A stretch of 64,000 bases of DNA from Limonium bicolor (lineage: Eukaryota > Streptophyta > Magnoliopsida > Caryophyllales > Plumbaginaceae). A program made the position numbers and the translations under genes. Each line of letters opens with the position of its first letter. Position 1 is the stretch's first letter. The notes beneath the pieces are model-generated. The model searched no databases and was not told where the DNA came from. It worked only from the letters and a program-made list of their open reading frames with translations. Shown one piece after another: positions 10,606-22,197 of this stretch. The stretch spans positions 291,501,533-291,565,532 of the forward strand of contig CM041778.1 in the NCBI GenBank assembly GCA_023374045.1, in the 5' to 3' direction.

Positions 10606-11345
10606 AGTCATACCCCCAAAATCTTACTTTCGACAATATTTATGGTATACATGGAAAATTTATGCAGTATATTAATATTCTAGGGAGTATGAAGAATCTA
10701 AAGAGGACAATCCACATCAAGTGTCTTCATGAATGGAAAAGAAACAAAAGTAAGGTTTTGAATGATTCAATTTCATTATATATAATTACCCTTGATTTAG
10801 ATACATAATTGGTAAACATACGTATTGATATGAATGTTATTTAGGTTTCAAATTTATATGAGACAAACAAAGTGAGAAGATAAAAGCCTTGCTTTTATTG
10901 TCTCATGGTCCATTAAGATGTGTGACTAGTTTTTATGGCTATGTGGTTAATGGATATCGGTTTTCATACTATATCACACGAGGAAAGATCAATATCACAG
11001 TGTAGTGGAGGCTTGTGGTGGTAATGATGGTAGTGGGTTGACTAATTACTATGGTTGATTGGTTGAAATCATCGAGTTGCAATATTTGGGAGATAGGCGT
11101 CTAGCCTTGTTACGATGTGATTGGTTTGATATAGATAGAGGATTAAAGGAGGATAAGTAGGGTTTACACGTGTAGATTGCAGACGTATTTGGAAGACTAC
11201 TGAGCCTTTCATTTTGGCAACTCAAGCTTCTCAAGTGTTTTATATGGAAGATCATAATAACAAGGGTTGGCATATTGTGCTAGAGAACCAACCACGTGAC
11301 ATATATGAGATTCAAGATGCTTATGCTGGCTCTATGCCTAAATGA
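10606..11345 (+). pseudogene. DUF4216 domain of CACTA transposase
   Basis: The frame is heavily broken, but the family landmarks are legible: NGYRF near 10950, a TNYYG..VEIIELQY stretch near 11040-11085, LRCDWFDI near 11110, and PFILAT.ASQVFYMED then GWHIVLENQPRDIYE near 11200-11330. DUF4216 usually forms the C-terminal part of CACTA transposases. Confidence 0.75.
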
Positions 11346-11574
11346 AATTTTCTGCAATAAATACTTGAACTTATCATTTTATCTACCTAGGTTATCACTT
11401 TGATTGTTTTAGAAATAAGATGTGCCTTTTTTATTGGTTTAACATCATTGTTATGTTTGTTATTGAACACTCTGTGTTTTTGCAACCTTTTCAATATTTT
11501 GTGTGACATATCATCCGTCTATCACTTTCATGTATATTCAATTTGTGGTTTAGTGGTTGCATTTTGCAGGGAAC

Positions 11575-12325
11575 ATGGTATCACCAAGAAACAATGTGGG
11601 AAAGTGAAATGCAAGTGCACCAACGATTTCTAGATCCAAGTATATACAACCAGGGCAATTAGGGAAGAGACATGGACTTCAACTGGGTAGTTTATTGAAG
11701 TTTTCTCGGAATGATGAAAAAACTCGGGTCATTAGTGAAGGAAATGACACCCCAGCATCATCCTCAGCCGCACAAGCTAAGGGTCAACAAAAGAGTAACA
11801 CGAGTCTTTCCATATCTAAAAGAGCTGATCGTCAACTATCCTAACTGACAATGTTGATATGCAAGGTGATAATTCCATGGCTCCAATTAAAGAAACTACT
11901 AGAATAGATCAAGGTGATAATGTTGCTTCTGAAAATGCTTCTCAATCTTCACTTGTGAATCCTAATGGTGGAGGTATGTATTAATATATTAATATATTTA
12001 TTAATTACTATTATTAACTTTTACTTAAATCTCTTTCATTTGACATTATATTTGTAATAGATAACTCAACTGAAAAGGTGTGGAAGCCTCGGGATAGAAT
12101 TTATGTAAAAAGGTTGCACGGCTTCAAAGAGAACACAAGCTGCCAATTGCTTTTATGAATGGTAGAGTAGTTGGTGAGAATAGTCCAGAGTTTAGTAGAC
12201 ACTTAGGCAAGTTAATTCGTGACCGTAACATATTGCCTGTTTGCTTTCACTCTTGGAATGATGTTGATCAAAAATATAAGGACCCCCTATGGGCTGCTGT
12301 GATGATAATAAATTCTGATTCATAG
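11575..12325 (+). pseudogene. En/Spm second gene (Transposase_24-like), with intron
   Basis: A start reading MVSPRNNVGK at 11575 follows a TTTTGCAG acceptor. Coding sequence is then frameshifted. A clean GT...AG intron is visible at about 11974-12060. The C-terminal part reads FMNGRVVGENSPEFSRHLG and then W.DV...YKDPLWAAV before a TAG near 12325. The spacing of VG, LG, W and LW residues matches the plant Ptta/En/Spm family. Confidence 0.7.
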
Positions 12326-13495
12326 TTTGTGTTGTTGAAATATTATTTCTTGTTGTAGTTGAACATGTTTTTTGCAATTTTAATATTTAAGTTTGTAATT
12401 TATATTGTAAGAAAATTTCTCCCATAATGACATGGAAAATTATAAAAACTCAATCTTCGTCATATGAAAGAGTTATGGACCAAGTGATGGGGATGTATGC
12501 ACGAGACAATCAAAGGCATGAGTCTTCGCAACCAACTGAAAAAAAACCCAATGCCATTGAAGAACAATCAGATTGGGAAAGGCTAGTGAAGGATCACTTT
12601 CGTAGTTCTGAATTTCTAGTAGTATTATTATAAGTAATTATTGTAAGTCTAGGTATATTTGTGGTTACTTTAGTAGTGGTCCTCTTATATTATTATATGT
12701 CTAATGTTTATCATATTTTCCATATAATATAATTTTATTTCTGAAATATCCCCAAACCTTAGTATGTTATTTAAACATTAAACTATGGTATATTAAGACA
12801 AAAAATGTCTTAGAAACGTTAGTAAACAATTTAAACCATAGAAAACACAATTAATTACCTTAGGGTCAATATGGGTGAAATGTGCTCTAAGCTTGGGATA
12901 AGTTTGGTTAAGACCTAATAAGCTTACCAAGACTTTATTTATATGATAATGAATATATTAAACCAATTATCAAGGAAAACCGAGCTGAAAACAAGTTAAA
13001 ACACAAAATGTGCTTTAAGGAGTCTTAAAGCACATTTTTGAAAAATTGTCTTGTAAATGAGTTTTGAATGATAAATGTCCATCATTACTCTTTAATTAAC
13101 ATGTGTACTACTTAGTATCACATTAGTAAGTCTAAATCAATGAGAAATCAAAAATTTCACAAATATGTGCCTTGTTTTGTGAATAGTAACCAAATTAAGC
13201 AAGTTTATAACATAAGTCAATATAAGTAATTTAATTGGTCAACTAAGACCAAAACACCCCTATTATTTAATGGGGGCCAGTTTTTGCAAGGGTGAGTCAT
13301 CACCTTAGCTCACTAATAAGCAAATAAAGAATGACTAAATAATTACTATTTACTTTAACTACAAATATCTTCTAAAAGCAAATACCAAACTTCATTCTCT
13401 CTTCCCTTGCTTCCCCGGGACTTCATCTTCCTCTCATTCACGGTTATGTCCCACCACCATTCTTCATCTTCAACCTCTTGTAATTCCTAGCTCGG
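12326..13495. other. AT-rich spacer of unclear origin
   Basis: A short frame at 12427-12633 has no recognisable domain. A perfect 11-bp hairpin (TGTGCTTTAAG / CTTAAAGCACA) sits at about 13009-13034. 13380-13495 is CT-rich, like a plant leader. Copy B's homology ends abruptly at 13496, so 13495/13496 is a rearrangement breakpoint or an insertion edge. Confidence 0.4.
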
Positions 13496-14143
13496 AAAGA
13501 GGTCATACATGAAAAGCTCAGCGGGGGTACCTAGGGTTTAATGTCTGGGTTCACAGGCTTTTGGCTGTGTGGTGCTGTACCTAGGTGCTTCGTCATCCCT
13601 AATAGTTGTGTATCCGTTCTTTGTTACTTTTCACAGGTTTAAGCGTAAATTTACAAAGTGTCTCCTTCGGTCGGAGTTATGCCGTTCACCTCACCTTTGG
13701 ATGTGACCTCTCTGGAGTCGTGTAAAAATGACACGCTCTTTCGCTCTTGGTTTTACCGCTCAAGGCACTCTCGCGAAACGTTCACTCAGAGACTTGTTTG
13801 CGCATTTAAACAAAAGAAATAAACATTATCGCTCCTTATCCCAGATTGCCCCAGTACCGTTGCGGGGGTTCTTTCCTCGACAAGCCTTTTGAATACCCAA
13901 GTTATTTTGAGAAGGGTGATTACGTGTGCGAGGATGGTGGTGAGTGATGATGGGGGCGATTGTTAAGTGATTCATTTTTCCTGTTTCAAAAACTTCTTCC
14001 AGTTTAGACTTTGGCGAAGTGACGGAGAGATAAAGTGATAGGACACATGGGTGAAATGACTTGTTTTTTACCTTGTTTTGACGGCAAAGATGCATAACTA
14101 ACTTGTGATAGTGGGCAACGATTTCCTATATGCAAGAGTTTTC
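13496..14143 (-). repeat. Inverted repeat arm shared with 1-646
   Basis: This is the reverse complement of 1-646 with a few single-base differences and indels. It is the last part of copy B before truncation and lies just downstream of the ORF on the element's coding strand. 14144-14269 continues the same non-coding region up to the ORF stop. Confidence 0.85.
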
Positions 14144-14269
14144 TCGAATAACATGAAATAAAACATGCAACAAGTGTCAAGGCACAAAGTCACCAAAAGA
14201 AAAACTCATGTCTGACAATACAATCGAAAAAGGACATGAAACATCTAGAGAAAATTCAAAGTCCTAAAA

Positions 14270-15514
14270 CTACTGCTCTGGAGGAGGTGGACGTGGGAAG
14301 ACTGAATACATGTGAGCCATGAAAGCATCTAGGCGACCCTCCATGCGCACCTGCCTACGCTCCATGCGACCCTGGGTGATGTGGAGAGACTGGATATCCC
14401 TCTGCAAGCTCTCAAGTGTGGCTGGCTGTGGTGGCGGAGCTGGTAGAGCGTAGTAGGAGGAGAGTGGTGTAGGGTACTCGGTGCCCATGTAGCCCGACCC
14501 CTCACCCTGGTAGGTGCATCCTCCTGACGGGTCCTCGTGGTGTGGGATGTCCTCGGGGTCCGGTGCCTGCTGCCTCTGCCTGGGCCGGACTGGTCTCTGA
14601 GAAAAGACTCTGGCCTGCTGCGGGAAGGCCCAACCCTGATCGGCTGAGTAGCCAAGGGACCTCAGCATCTCCATGGTGTAGGTAGGATATAGAGGCTCCC
14701 AATCGTCATCCCTCATCGGGACCTGTGCGCACTCGCATAACCACTGGATGAAACTCGGGTAAACTAAGGCATGGCGACCGGCCCGGGCTGCCATCATCAG
14801 GTGGTCTCTCATCAAGACCGATAGCGGGATCAAGCCCTCCTCTGAATCAGGTGGATGCTGAATGTACCTCATGAGGAAGCAGTAGCGAGCAGAGACGTCA
14901 TTACGTGCTTTCGGTAGCACGTTACGGGACAAGACCTCCAATAACACCCTGTCAAGAGCGGTAGGTAAAGCGGAGGGGAGGATCACCTGCTTCCTTGGCT
15001 GATCCCTCGTGGAAGAACGAACACGCTCCGACAGAGTAGAGTGCTGCAGATAGAACTGGCGTGCCTCGCTCTCCAAGGCTGCAATCGTCTCTAGTCCCCT
15101 GTGCTCAGGGTCACTAGGATGTAGGCCGTAAAAACGCACAAAATCATCTAGACCCACAGTAATGGGCCGACCACGTACATAGGATACCACAGCCCCAGTA
15201 TCGTCCTGGTCCAAGTTAGCATAGAACTCTATGACTAACTCCCTAACGTAACTCTTCGGGCAAGTAAGCAACCCCGCCCAGTCAAGGTGCTGAAACAGGT
15301 GATCGAGGTCGAAAGTGGCGATCACGTCATCGCCGAAGAGACGCTCCTGCTGGATGGAAATATCCTGATTCTCATAAAACCAGCGCTCCTGCTGAGCTCC
15401 TCTGAAACGGGTATGGTCATAGGTAGGGGATGTCTCTCTGCGGCGCCTGCGACGTGGCTGAGAGCCTGATGCTCCAGCCTCGGCTACCCTACGAGAACTC
15501 CTACGACCTTCCAT
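14270..15514 (-). CDS. Putative plant transposon protein (PF20167-like), intact
   Basis: This is an intact frame of 414 aa from MEGRRSSRRVAE; an in-frame upstream Met would add 43 residues, but the chosen start precedes a typical basic N-terminus. An Arg-rich segment (about residues 20-35, QPRRRRRR) looks like a nuclear or nucleic-acid-binding patch. The core has LVIEFYANLDQDD, YVRGRPITV and FVRFYGLH, the pattern I associate with the 'putative plant transposon protein' family (Transposase_32). The C-terminus has a predicted coiled coil (LESLQRDIQSLHITQGRMER) and a PRPPPPEQ tail. The biochemical role is unknown. It is the only intact ORF of copy B. A broken relative with a similar proline tail sits in an Athila element at 37131-38503. 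Confidence 0.75.
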   Translation of the reverse strand: MEGRRSSRRVAEAGASGSQPRRRRRRETSPTYDHTRFRGAQQERWFYENQDISIQQERLFGDDVIATFDLDHLFQHLDWAGLLTCPKSYVRELVIEFYANLDQDDTGAVVSYVRGRPITVGLDDFVRFYGLHPSDPEHRGLETIAALESEARQFYLQHSTLSERVRSSTRDQPRKQVILPSALPTALDRVLLEVLSRNVLPKARNDVSARYCFLMRYIQHPPDSEEGLIPLSVLMRDHLMMAARAGRHALVYPSFIQWLCECAQVPMRDDDWEPLYPTYTMEMLRSLGYSADQGWAFPQQARVFSQRPVRPRQRQQAPDPEDIPHHEDPSGGCTYQGEGSGYMGTEYPTPLSSYYALPAPPPQPATLESLQRDIQSLHITQGRMERRQVRMEGRLDAFMAHMYSVFPRPPPPEQ

Positions 15515-17285
15515 GATACGCCTGTGGATAAAGCAAAAGACATGTACTTTTATAGAAATTTCGGCAGAGTTTCCCCTAATTTTTATGAATCCCGTGCCTC
15601 CAAACGCACTCCTCATCGTATAATCAGTCCTAAGATCTTCCATTCATGCAAACTTTCATTATACCGTGGGCTAGAAACGAAAGAAGCCTCATTTTGCACT
15701 TAAAACATACTAACCGAAACGAGTGATTTTGGTAACCTCAAACGGTTTTAACTTTCCAAATCAACTTTTCACACTTTATATGTGTCAAGTTAAAGTTAAC
15801 CGACCATTTAGAACATAAAAAATCAAACTTCGAAAATTTGACCCGAGAACCACCATTGTCGTCTTCTTCCTAGCTCCAAATTTCATTTTTTCTTCATTTC
15901 TTCACCAAAATGGACAAATGAGTAGTCAAAATGTAGAGAAAATTTACCCAAACGCAATGGTGGAAGAAGATTTTTGATTGGAAGTTGAGAGCTACACGAA
16001 TCTGGTCTTCGAAGGTCCGCCCGGACTGGACTTCGGACGCGAGTTTCTGCCCTCGTAAGTGCTCGAAATGGGGAGCTCTTGATATGGAAATGCTCAGAAT
16101 TGAAAGAGGGATGTTTTGTGATCAAAATGGCGGTGGAATGGAGTGATTTGGTCAAGAAACGAGTGAGATATAGAGGAGAGAAGTTAAGGGTTTGGGAATG
16201 GAGTTTGCTGAAACAAAAATGGTGAATTTGGGAGAAATCCCGATTTGAATCGGGTAGCTGAGGCTACTAATCAAAACGGCACCGTTTAGCGGTCAAACGG
16301 GCGCGCCCGAGTCAACGTCCGGGGCCACGGACAGCACGTCCGGGACCACGGACGCCCCCTTTTTTTTTCCTATTTTATTCAAATCCAGACTAGGTTGAAA
16401 TAAAAGAGGTATGAAATTTCAAAAGACTTTAGAATGAGATGCGATCCGATAAATGCCTTTAGAGAAGACGGGAAACGACCCTATGAAATTTTCCGACCAG
16501 TTTCACTGCTTCTCCTTCTTCCCCTCACTCCTTCACTTTAAACGGGCTTATTTTTCTCGGGCCTAGAACTAAATTGATGTTTCAAATTGGACCGAAAGAG
16601 AGAAATCACCTAAGTCTAAACCTTTGGGCCAAAGCCCAAACGAACAATTCATCCAAACCGAACAAGGCCTTTGGGCTGCAGACAATAAAGCCGTAAATTC
16701 GGGCTGGGCTAGGTTGACGTAGGAGAAGTTCCTATCAGTTTCTAGGCTGGGTAGTGGGCCGATCATACAACAAACCCAGCCCACACAAATTCAACATGTC
16801 CTTACTTGACGGTTAAATCAAACCTGGTATGGGTCGATCCGGAGAGGTACTTGGGGCATAGCCCTGGTCACCTCAAAGGAATAGGGCTTGCACGCTATTC
16901 TCTTTGGGGCTTCCCCACTTTTTTCACATCACTGTTAAGTGTGCGTCTACGGTCGGGTCTTTGAATGACCAAACATTGGGCTTGGTAAGGGCACTGCCGG
17001 AAAACGCTTGGGGCTAAGGCCCAGGTATTGAGGGGATGTGGTTAGACGACATCCTCCTCTTTTCCCCCGCTTATTCACATCACCTAAAAGGTGTGAGTCC
17101 CTGACAGGGGACCCTCAAACGGGTCCCGGGGTGAAATCGGTTCGTGTGGACCCTCGCTCTCATATGATGCAAGGTGCAGAAATTAAAGTGCACACAAAGT
17201 AAACAAACAAAGTAATAAAGCCAAATAAACAATTTCGAGTTAAGCCCTCTTTCTTAAAATTAAACAAGTTAAAATTAAGAAGTTT
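15515..17285 (-). other. Long 5' leader of copy B
   Basis: About 1.77 kb separate the primer-binding site from the ORF. No coding similarity is seen. A GTCCG/CGGAC cluster at about 16316-16357 repeats the theme found in the LTR. A long leader is common in Ogre-type elements. Confidence 0.6.
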
Positions 17286-17304
17286 GTCCCCAGCAGAGTC
17301 GCCA
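17286..17304 (-). other. Primer-binding site, tRNA-Arg type
   Basis: On the minus strand this reads TGGCGACTCTGCTGGGGAC, complementary (with small differences) to the 3' end of a plant tRNA-Arg. It lies 3 bp after the LTR end (CTCACA). A tRNA-Arg primer is typical of Ogre-type Tat elements and fixes both the LTR boundary and the orientation. Confidence 0.8.
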
Positions 17305-17307
17305 GTC

Positions 17308-19079
17308 TGTGAGCCTCGATTTTAAACCCTATCCTATGTTGAATAAAGTTGATTAGGATCTAAACGGGTTTTAGGTCCACTTATAACCTAAGATTAATAC
17401 TATGTCACATAACAATAATTATTAAAACCTAAGCTAGCTCACTGGAACCTATTATGAGTCGCCACCTAATTTTGACCTAGATTAAATTAGGAAAGGAGAA
17501 ATCGGGTTCGGGGGCTTGATATTCGACTTATTTAGGGTTCAATTACTTTCATTACCCCTCCTAGGTCGTTTTTTCCTCTACTTAGTTTATTTACGGCTTA
17601 TTACGAGTTGTTTAACCTAAGTGCGCGAGCTTCTGTTTTTTTTTGTTTTAACATTTTTTGACAGAGAATTAAAGTGAAATTAAAAGCTACCTAAGTAGGG
17701 TTTCGGAGGCAGAATTAGGTCAAATTTTGCTTACGTCCGTAGCACGGACCAAACGTCCGAGACCACGGACCCCAGTTAACCTAAATATACAGAAAAGTCG
17801 AAATTAAAGGAAAACAAGAATTTGCAAAGTCCGGGGCCACGGACAGGATGTCCGTGGGCCCGGACATTATTAGAAAAACCTAAATTTTGAATTTTTAAAA
17901 TCCCGCCGCCGTCCGTGGGTGTCCGTGGTCTCGGACAACGCGTCCGAGGTCCCGGACCATAGGTCCGAGGTCACGGACCACCCACGGACAGGGGTTTTCA
18001 GAAGGTTCCCGAGGGTGTTTGAGCTCAAATTTTATGGGTGTGTAGCCTGAAAGATGTACAAGACGTTAGTGATTGAAAGTTTTCAATTTGAATTCGAATT
18101 AAGCACGAAACTTAGCAAACAAGTTATCTGACAGAGGCTTAAATAAACAGCAATACAGTAGCCTACGAAGGTTAGTTTGAGCCCAAATTTTGAGGCAAGA
18201 CAGATAATACCGTGGTGAATCAGGGAAGTGGAGTTTCTACCTGTTTTACCTTCGGATTCACAACGTTTCTTCACACCGGGACTCGTCGAGTGCTCCGTTG
18301 ATGGCAGACCCGAGAGGATTTCGACCAAGCTTCTGGTTGTTGGTTGTCTTGCTGTTCTTCACGTTTTAGAGGTGTTTTTGTGAGGTTTTGATGATTATTG
18401 GTGCTTTGGGGATTGGAAAACGTGTTAGATGGTGATTTCGGGGGATTTCAGTATGATTTGGGTGGCCGGGTGTTGGAAAACGTGAGAGAGAGAGAGGAGG
18501 CCGTGTTTTCTGACTCTCTAGGGTTCTTCAGCATGTGAGGTTCTGATTTTATCCAAAAACCCATCCCCTTATATAGACTTCCTTAAAGATAAAGAGAATC
18601 TAGTAAAAGTAAGAATTTTTCGATATTTTAACTAAGCAACTTCCCAAAGGAATTTTGCTATGAAATTTTAACCACATGTCAAGAATGGATATTATGAATT
18701 TTCTGAGGTGGAAACGAATTTTTTAAATGCTGGAGCATTTTTAATTGAATTTCTCGTCAGATTCAGTCAGAAATTGCTAGAAAATTATTGGAAATTCGAA
18801 AATATCAAAATTCCAATGCCATTATGCTTAAAATGTCATCCTCTATCATGGGTTAAAATATCAAAGCATTTCGAGCTGATTTGGGCACCCTTTGGAGGAG
18901 AGAGAAAGCCTATAGGAGAACTCAAAAGCCTTAAAATTACGAAAACCCCCTGACAATGACGAAGCTGCTCCTCAGGCCCTGGAACACGCCGATCGGGCCG
19001 GAGTCTCTTACTGTTTGATGGAGATGGCTCTCACAACCTCGTAGACCTTAACCAGGGGGTCAAAATTTTGGGTATAACA
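17308..19079 (-). repeat. 5' LTR of Ogre-like copy B (1772 bp)
   Basis: On the minus strand it starts TGTTATACCC at 19079 and ends GGCTCACA at 17308. It is near-identical to 3374-5143 apart from scattered 1-2 nt indels and substitutions. A TATA-like CTATATAAG-type box lies near 18570 on the minus strand. The GTCCG/CGGAC cluster is at about 17743-17995. The 5 bp upstream (GGGGG) do not match the 5 bp after copy A (GTGTG). Confidence 0.85.
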
Positions 19080-19603
19080 CCCCCATATAGTTACTAGTTG
19101 GAGCGTTTTTCGTCCTTTACAGAAAACGCCGTTATTTTACCCGGTTTAGGTACTATTCGTTAACCGGCCGTTTTCCGGAATTTCCTCGTTAAATTATTTT
19201 TATTTTACTATTAAGCTCCCATAAATGCTTAATAATTATTATTGAATGATTATAATTTTTACGGGTCCGTTTGACCACTTAAAGTCACGTTTCCGGGTTT
19301 TCTCGAAAAACGTGCTCTAAAGCTCTATTAGCGTTTTAATCATTATTTGGATCCGTTTTCTCCGGGAGTTGCTCCCATATATTATTTAGGTCTTATTAAA
19401 CCTTTGGAATCCATATAATACGCTAACCGAGGTCTCATACCTCCTATGGTTATTTAACGCTTATTTAGCGTTTTTCGCCTATTAAGCTTTTCTTTATTTC
19501 TTTTGGATTTATTTTTCCTTACAATTATTAATTAGGTACCATTTGGCCCTTAAATGCGTATTAAGTTAATTTTAATCCCTATTTTTAAGTTCGGGGTATT
19601 TCA
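19080..19603 (-). repeat. 5' part of a chromovirus-like LTR
   Basis: On the minus strand an LTR starts TGAAATACCCCGAAC at 19603, directly after a polypurine tract, and runs until copy B's LTR at 19079. Start and context match plant chromovirus 3' LTRs. Copy B therefore lies within this LTR. The remainder may correspond to the type of sequence seen at 5144-5647. Confidence 0.55.
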
Positions 19604-19605
19604 AT

Positions 19606-19620
19606 CTACCCCCCTTAAGA
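19606..19620 (-). promoter_or_regulatory. Chromovirus-like polypurine tract
   Basis: On the minus strand CTTAAGGGGGGTAGA immediately precedes the LTR start at 19603 and follows 'gaggacaaagtt', a context typical of chromovirus 3' ends. It indicates that internal element sequence lies to the right, up to the gap. Confidence 0.65.
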
Positions 19621-21309
19621 ACTTTGTCCTCAAAGTTGTTCGAGGTTATAGGATTACTGTACTTACTCCTTTATACTTGTCTAGTGCCAAAGTCACACAT
19701 CCTTCCTCCTTACAATTCCCAAATCTACTCCTCAAGGTTCCTACATGCCATGCCATGCCAATGTACGATAGTACTCCAATCCGCATTACTACCGACCATC
19801 CGGTTCCTCATTACCAATTATACATACATACAATGCAAGGCTATCCCCAAAGCGATGCAATACACATCCCAATCCCGCAGGCGCTCAGGTCCTCTAGACA
19901 CGGGACTCCTCTATGTCCCTCTGCCCTTGGAATTATACCACATACTACCTTACTATCTTCTTCGGTACTCACTTCTGACACATCCCCTTCTCCCTACTAA
20001 AAGAAATTCTTCCACCACTACCAATTAAAATTTCTAAAACATACGACTCCATATTCCGATTTATATTCATTACTTCTATCCTATGTGTGATTCTTGTGAC
20101 CACTTGAGGGGAGCTTCAAGAATCATTCGACCCTGATGTGATCAGCATCAGTGTTGAACTATCTTTCCACCCCAATTTGTGTTTGGTTTCCCTTGATCTG
20201 ATCAGGATCAAGTTCGACTTCCCACATCAGGTTCAACCAAACAAATAATTAATTATTTTCATTTTCTATCTTTTTATTCTTCTAGTCGTGATTACGAATT
20301 CATACATCTCCAAAGGATGGAATCAATCCATCCGTCATCCTCACTCTACTTCCCAAATGCTTTACTCCATGGTTCAATCCTAAATGCTCACTTCATCGAC
20401 TGTTACTACTTCCATTCATTACTCACCATCATCTCCTATATTCTAGCTAAGGAATACTACACTTATAAGGTTTAGTTGGCTTCAGTTGTTTCCAATATTT
20501 TACTTACGATTCCACTACTCATAACTTCATTCATCTACTATCCTTATTCATTTCGTACTATTTCTCCAAAGGTTACAATACTTATGGAGCTCCGTCCACT
20601 ACTCATTACTTTTCTTTTACTAATACTCTTACATTGGTGTTACAGGCTGGGTACATTCCTCATATGGTATTTGCATGTCTAATGCCTAATTACCATAATT
20701 ACGGTGTGAATGAGTACTTAGTTTATTTAACATAGTATCAATCCTAAGTTTGGTTCTCATTTGTGCTATGCACATTGTGGTTCATGTGTTTTATTCACAA
20801 AAACTTACATTCAGCGTTTTCGCTCTACCCCCCTTAAAAGGGATTACACCCCACGTAATATACCATATGTTATTATTATTAAACATTGGTTTAATCAATT
20901 TGGGCTATCTGAAGCGTTTAGCTTCACTACGGTATACTATACAATATGCTCTGGTCAAAGGGTCTTAACCATACCAATGGTTTAGTCTTTGCACCATGAA
21001 TTCCTATATGAGTTTATTTAACTCATAATTAATTCGGTTCTAGCCTATTAGGCTTCAAGGCATTAATAGCCATTCTGCTATCCTTACTAGGTACATTATT
21101 TCTTAGCTAGGGCCCACTAGCTTCTGCTGCGGACCCTGATAATCTTAGTACTTTACTGCTCCTTGGTTATTTCCAATATGTTACTCATCGCCCCTTTATC
21201 CCTTCGTTATGGGAATAGGTGTACTAACAGTGTGGTATTCTCTTACCGCTGTTTGAACTCAATGAGTTTAAGATTTATAACCAGCTCTCTGGCGATCTAT
21301 TATGTATAC
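19621..21309 (-). other. 3' internal/UTR sequence of chromovirus-like element
   Basis: I see no convincing protein similarity on either strand. A second polypurine-like tract (CCTTTTAAGGGGGGTAGA on the minus strand) occurs at about 20827-20845. Two palindromes with a shared core lie at 20133-20151 and 20192-20212. The sequence is interrupted by the assembly gap at 21310. Confidence 0.45.
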
Positions 21310-21809
21310 NNNNNNNNNNNNNNNNNNNNNNNNNNNNNNNNNNNNNNNNNNNNNNNNNNNNNNNNNNNNNNNNNNNNNNNNNNNNNNNNNNNNNNNNNNN
21401 NNNNNNNNNNNNNNNNNNNNNNNNNNNNNNNNNNNNNNNNNNNNNNNNNNNNNNNNNNNNNNNNNNNNNNNNNNNNNNNNNNNNNNNNNNNNNNNNNNNN
21501 NNNNNNNNNNNNNNNNNNNNNNNNNNNNNNNNNNNNNNNNNNNNNNNNNNNNNNNNNNNNNNNNNNNNNNNNNNNNNNNNNNNNNNNNNNNNNNNNNNNN
21601 NNNNNNNNNNNNNNNNNNNNNNNNNNNNNNNNNNNNNNNNNNNNNNNNNNNNNNNNNNNNNNNNNNNNNNNNNNNNNNNNNNNNNNNNNNNNNNNNNNNN
21701 NNNNNNNNNNNNNNNNNNNNNNNNNNNNNNNNNNNNNNNNNNNNNNNNNNNNNNNNNNNNNNNNNNNNNNNNNNNNNNNNNNNNNNNNNNNNNNNNNNNN
21801 NNNNNNNNN
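21310..21809. other. Assembly gap of exactly 500 N
   Basis: A run of 500 N. The round size suggests a placeholder, so the true distance is unknown. Linkage between the chromovirus-like DNA to the left and the Athila-like DNA to the right is a scaffold inference. Confidence 0.99.
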
Positions 21810-22197
21810 TATTTTAGTTTTTCTTTTTAGTTTATTTCTGTTTAATTTGTTTTGCTGACGTGTTGTAGTTACTTTCATTTATTTTTTTTATCTTTATCTT
21901 TATTTTATCTTTGTTATTGTATTTTCATTTTATTTATTTTTTTGTTTGGCTTATTTGTTATCTATTCTCTTTTGATTTATATTTTTTTTTCTTGTTATTT
22001 TGTTTAGTTAATTTATTCTTGTGTTTCTTTCTATTTTTAGTTCTATTTTACTTTTTTATTTTTGTTTCTGTTTTTGTTTTTGTTTTGTTTTTGTTGGTAA
22101 AGATTAAGGATAACATGGATGAATTGAGTAGAGTGTTGACACGGTTGGAAACGACGATTACAATAATGAACATTGAACAGAATTTGAACAGGTATAA
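21810..22197 (+). other. T-rich leader and gag-proximal stretch of Athila-like element
   Basis: Strongly T-rich plus-strand sequence resembles the post-primer-site leaders at 53941-54677 and 63775-64000. An ATG frame beginning MDELSRVL near 22114 runs on but shifts frame relative to the coding region that starts about 22198. Confidence 0.5.

Larger units (their letters stand above)
7975..12330 (+). mobile_element. Decayed CACTA (En/Spm) DNA transposon
   Basis: In order on the plus strand there is a transposase-associated domain, a TNP2-type transposase (Transposase_21), DUF4218, DUF4216 and an En/Spm second-gene (Transposase_24) product. That is the normal gene content of plant CACTA elements. 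Every segment has frameshifts or stops, so the element is inactive. I could not identify the CACTA...TAGTG termini or a 3-bp target duplication, so the outer limits are only those of the coding remnants. Confidence 0.85.
13496..19079 (-). mobile_element. Non-autonomous Ogre/Tat-like LTR element, copy B (5' part)
   Basis: On the minus strand the order is 5' LTR (19079-17308), primer-binding site, a leader of about 1.77 kb, one ORF (15514-14270) and 3' internal sequence truncated at 13496. The 3' LTR is absent. No gag-pol is present, so any mobility would have depended on another element. The same family appears in the opposite orientation as copy A. The two copies together show both ends of the element. 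Confidence 0.85.

Noticed and set aside
5860..12680. CACTA terminal inverted repeats (CACTAC near 5866; TAGTG near 12672)
   Set aside because: The words occur by chance-level similarity. No extended matching termini or 3-bp duplication was found.
5144..19079. A single Ogre-like insertion with matching target duplications across copies A and B
   Set aside because: The flanking 5-mers differ (GTGTG and GGGGG), and 646 bp of internal sequence is present twice, so a simple single insertion or inversion does not fit.
21163..21878. Long open frames across the gap
   Set aside because: They consist of N codons from the 500-N placeholder.
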